Shown here piece by piece: positions 62,161-64,000 of a stretch of DNA of 64,000 nt. This DNA comes from a bacterium. GTDB lineage: Bacteria; Planctomycetota; JAFGQW01. Numbering within the stretch: the first letter of the stretch is position 1; every line of letters starts with the position of its first letter. The position numbers and the translations under genes are program-made. Location: NCBI GenBank assembly GCA_030426805.1, contig JAUHXU010000003.1, positions 186,001 through 250,000 on the forward strand, written 5' to 3'. A model generated the notes under the pieces. The model worked only from the letters and a program-made list of their open reading frames with translations, was not told the DNA's origin and ran no database searches.

Positions 62161-63390
62161 TTGCCTGACCCGACACCCGCCGCCCCGTCGACACGACCCG
62201 CCCTCGCCCTCGCGGCGCTGTTCGGCATCGTCGCGCTGCTGCTCGCGCCGCCGGTGCTCTCGCGCGCGATCTCGCTCGACTGGCAACTCGGCGACATGCG
62301 CGTTCCCGCGTGGATCGCCGCCGCTGCCTGCGCGACGATCGCGCTCGCGCTCGTCGCATTTCGCGGGCTGTTCGGACGTGTCTGGGCGCGCGTGTTCCCG
62401 ACGCGGAAGCACCTCGCGTTCAAGCTCGGCGCGATCGCTTTCTCGCTCGCACTCGCCGTCGTGATGGCCGAGGTCGCGTTCCGGATGATCGGCTACCCGT
62501 TCCACTCGTCCTGGACACCGTCGGAGTTCGCGATCGCACGCTTCGACGAGGAGATCGGCTGGTCCTACAAGCCGAACACGCGGGCCGTGCAGCCGTTCGG
62601 CAAGGACGAACGGGACGTCGCGATGCGGTTCGACGCGATCGGCGCGCGCGTCCCGGACGAACCGCCCCCGGCCGCGGAGCCGCCGCGAAAGCCGACGGTC
62701 GTCTTCGTCGGCGGGTCGTTCACGATGGGACACGGCGTGACCTACGAGGAGTCGTTCGTCGGTCGCGTCGCCGCCGCGCTCGCGCCGCGCTACGCCGTCG
62801 TCAACCTCGGCGTGCAAGGCTTCGGCACGGATCAGTCGTGGCTGCTCTTCGAGCGCCACGCCGACGCGTTCGACGTGAAGGCGGTCGTCTACACGTTCAT
62901 CAGCGACCACGTCGCCCGCAACGACAACCACGACCGCCGCCTGCTCTTCCGGCAGGGCCGATTCCTCGGAACGAAACCGCGCTTTCGCCTCACCGACGAC
63001 GGCGGGCTCGAGCAGATCCACCGGCCGATTCGCTACGAGGACTACCCCTACTCGCGCGTCCTCGCCGCGATGCAGCTGTCGTTCATCCACCGCGGCCCCG
63101 CCCCATCGATCCCGCTCACCCGGGCGCTGATCCGGGCGATCGACGACGCGGCCTCGCGGCGCGGCGCTCGCTTCCTCGCCGTGCACTTCCATCAGGCCCG
63201 GCCGAGTTCGGCCCGCGGCGACCTCGTCTTCGACGGACTCGACGGCTTCCCGATCGTCGATACGCGCACCGACGCGCCGGCGGACTGGCCGAAGTGGATC
63301 ATCCCCGGCGACGACCACCCGACGCCGCGAGCACACGCGCGCGTCGCGACGATGATCACCGCCGCGCTGTCCCGGCTCGGCATTCGCTGA
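62161..63390 (+). CDS. Membrane-anchored SGNH-hydrolase-like protein
   Basis: A 409-residue protein with three hydrophobic segments at the N terminus (about 12-30, 43-62 and 80-102) and an extracytoplasmic SGNH/GDSL-type domain. The nucleophile is S186 in G-G-S-F-T, block II-III is G-V-Q-G-F-G-T-D-Q, and the D-D-H386-P-T-P-R-A-H motif supplies the last catalytic residues. Members often remove or transfer acetyl groups on glycans. The start is TTG 62161: GAGGA lies 7 nt upstream and a strong promoter ends 20 nt before it, and no ATG precedes the first hydrophobic segment. It is divergent from the GT39-like gene, so the two may serve one surface glycan. Confidence 0.75.
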   Translation: MPDPTPAAPSTRPALALAALFGIVALLLAPPVLSRAISLDWQLGDMRVPAWIAAAACATIALALVAFRGLFGRVWARVFPTRKHLAFKLGAIAFSLALAVVMAEVAFRMIGYPFHSSWTPSEFAIARFDEEIGWSYKPNTRAVQPFGKDERDVAMRFDAIGARVPDEPPPAAEPPRKPTVVFVGGSFTMGHGVTYEESFVGRVAAALAPRYAVVNLGVQGFGTDQSWLLFERHADAFDVKAVVYTFISDHVARNDNHDRRLLFRQGRFLGTKPRFRLTDDGGLEQIHRPIRYEDYPYSRVLAAMQLSFIHRGPAPSIPLTRALIRAIDDAASRRGARFLAVHFHQARPSSARGDLVFDGLDGFPIVDTRTDAPADWPKWIIPGDDHPTPRAHARVATMITAALSRLGIR

Positions 63391-63490
63391 CCCGTTTCGA
63401 GCCGGAGCGCCGCGCCGATTGACGGTCGCTCGCGAAGGTCGTAAGCTCGGGATTGGCAATGTGTTCAGGTCGTCATGAGAGCGCGACTGC

Positions 63491-64000
63491 ATGGGTATCG
63501 ATTCGAGCCGCTGGTTCGCGCCGCCCTCCCCCGATCCGGGCGGTCCGCGACTGATCTGCCTTCCCTACGCGGGCGGCGGCACCGCGATCTTCCGCGACTG
63601 GCCGGCGGCGCTGGCCGGCGTGGTCGTCTGCCCGGCGCGACTGCCGGGTCGCGAAGCGCGTTTCGGCGAGCCGGCGGTATCGCACATCGACCCGCTCGTC
63701 GACGCGTTGGCCGATGCACTCGCGCCGTGGACCGATCGCCCCTACGCGCTCTTCGGCCACAGCATGGGGGCGATCGTCGCGTACGAACTCGCGCGACGCA
63801 TGCGTGATCGCGGGCAGCCCGCACCCAGCCACCTGTTCGCCGCCGGCCGACAAGCGCCGCACATCCCCGAGCCGGAGCCGATGTGCCACGAGCTGCCGGA
63901 CGACGAGCTGGCGGCGGAACTCCAGTCGCGCTACGGCGCGACGACCGCATTCGAACACCCGGAGCTGGTCGAGCTGATGCTGCCGACGCTCCGCGCCGAC
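63491..64000 (+). CDS. Type II thioesterase (partial, runs off the window)
   Basis: An open frame of 170 codons from ATG 63491 to the window end, with no stop. It has the type II thioesterase layout: L-I-C-L-P-Y-A-G-G-G near residue 22, the P-G-R-E-x-R block, and the catalytic elbow G-H-S91-M-G-A. These stand-alone enzymes clear wrongly loaded carrier proteins of NRPS and polyketide synthases. It suggests that another NRPS or PKS locus continues to the right, or that this gene serves the NRPS proteins at 1-10869 and 41386-43092. Ribosome-binding signal upstream is weak (GAGA). Confidence 0.85.
   Translation, partial: MGIDSSRWFAPPSPDPGGPRLICLPYAGGGTAIFRDWPAALAGVVVCPARLPGREARFGEPAVSHIDPLVDALADALAPWTDRPYALFGHSMGAIVAYELARRMRDRGQPAPSHLFAAGRQAPHIPEPEPMCHELPDDELAAELQSRYGATTAFEHPELVELMLPTLRAD

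Overview
The window is a GC-rich bacterial chromosome segment (a 60-nt sample of the large synthetase gene counts at 73% GC). The gene types point to a planctomycete: two giant Ser/Thr kinases with a membrane segment and TPR tails, a sigma factor fused to a membrane segment and carboxypeptidase-regulatory-like domains, SBBP-type beta-propeller proteins, and a lineage-specific family of secreted propeller proteins. That assignment is an inference from gene content; no rRNA, tRNA or CRISPR array was seen.

Layout. Positions 1-10869 are the end of a nonribosomal peptide synthetase (NRPS) gene cluster: a C-terminal NRPS fragment, a HisC-like aminotransferase, a methyltransferase with the two-histidine signature of alpha-keto-acid C-methyltransferases (MppJ type), and a 2861-residue two-module NRPS. 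The likely job is making and loading a beta-methyl amino acid. A 94-bp palindrome and an AbgT-type transporter of lower GC follow. Positions 12839-26314 hold secreted propeller proteins mixed with two methyltransferases and a YfhO-like membrane protein. Positions 26651-35355 hold two translationally coupled receptor-like kinases, flanked by direct repeats of the 3' end of the upstream secreted-protein gene. A graveyard with two gene remnants follows, then the membrane-tethered sigma factor (35660-39088, minus).

Positions 39480-45524 contain a SEC-C protein, another secreted propeller protein, and an operon of a stand-alone NRPS condensation-carrier protein, two exosortase-associated-type hydrolases and a polysaccharide deacetylase. 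Positions 45540-51894 (minus) carry an SBBP protein and a MoxR / DUF58 / transglutaminase operon. Positions 52013-59501 run rightward with two glycosyltransferase-like genes, lipoproteins, a papain-like protease and a membrane protein. An 892-bp convergent gap (59502-60393) holds a duplicated module of inverted repeats. A GT39-like membrane protein, an SGNH-hydrolase-like protein and a type II thioesterase cut by the window end complete the segment.

Six secreted proteins in the window share one C-terminal domain although their propeller parts differ, which suggests a common sorting or anchoring device.
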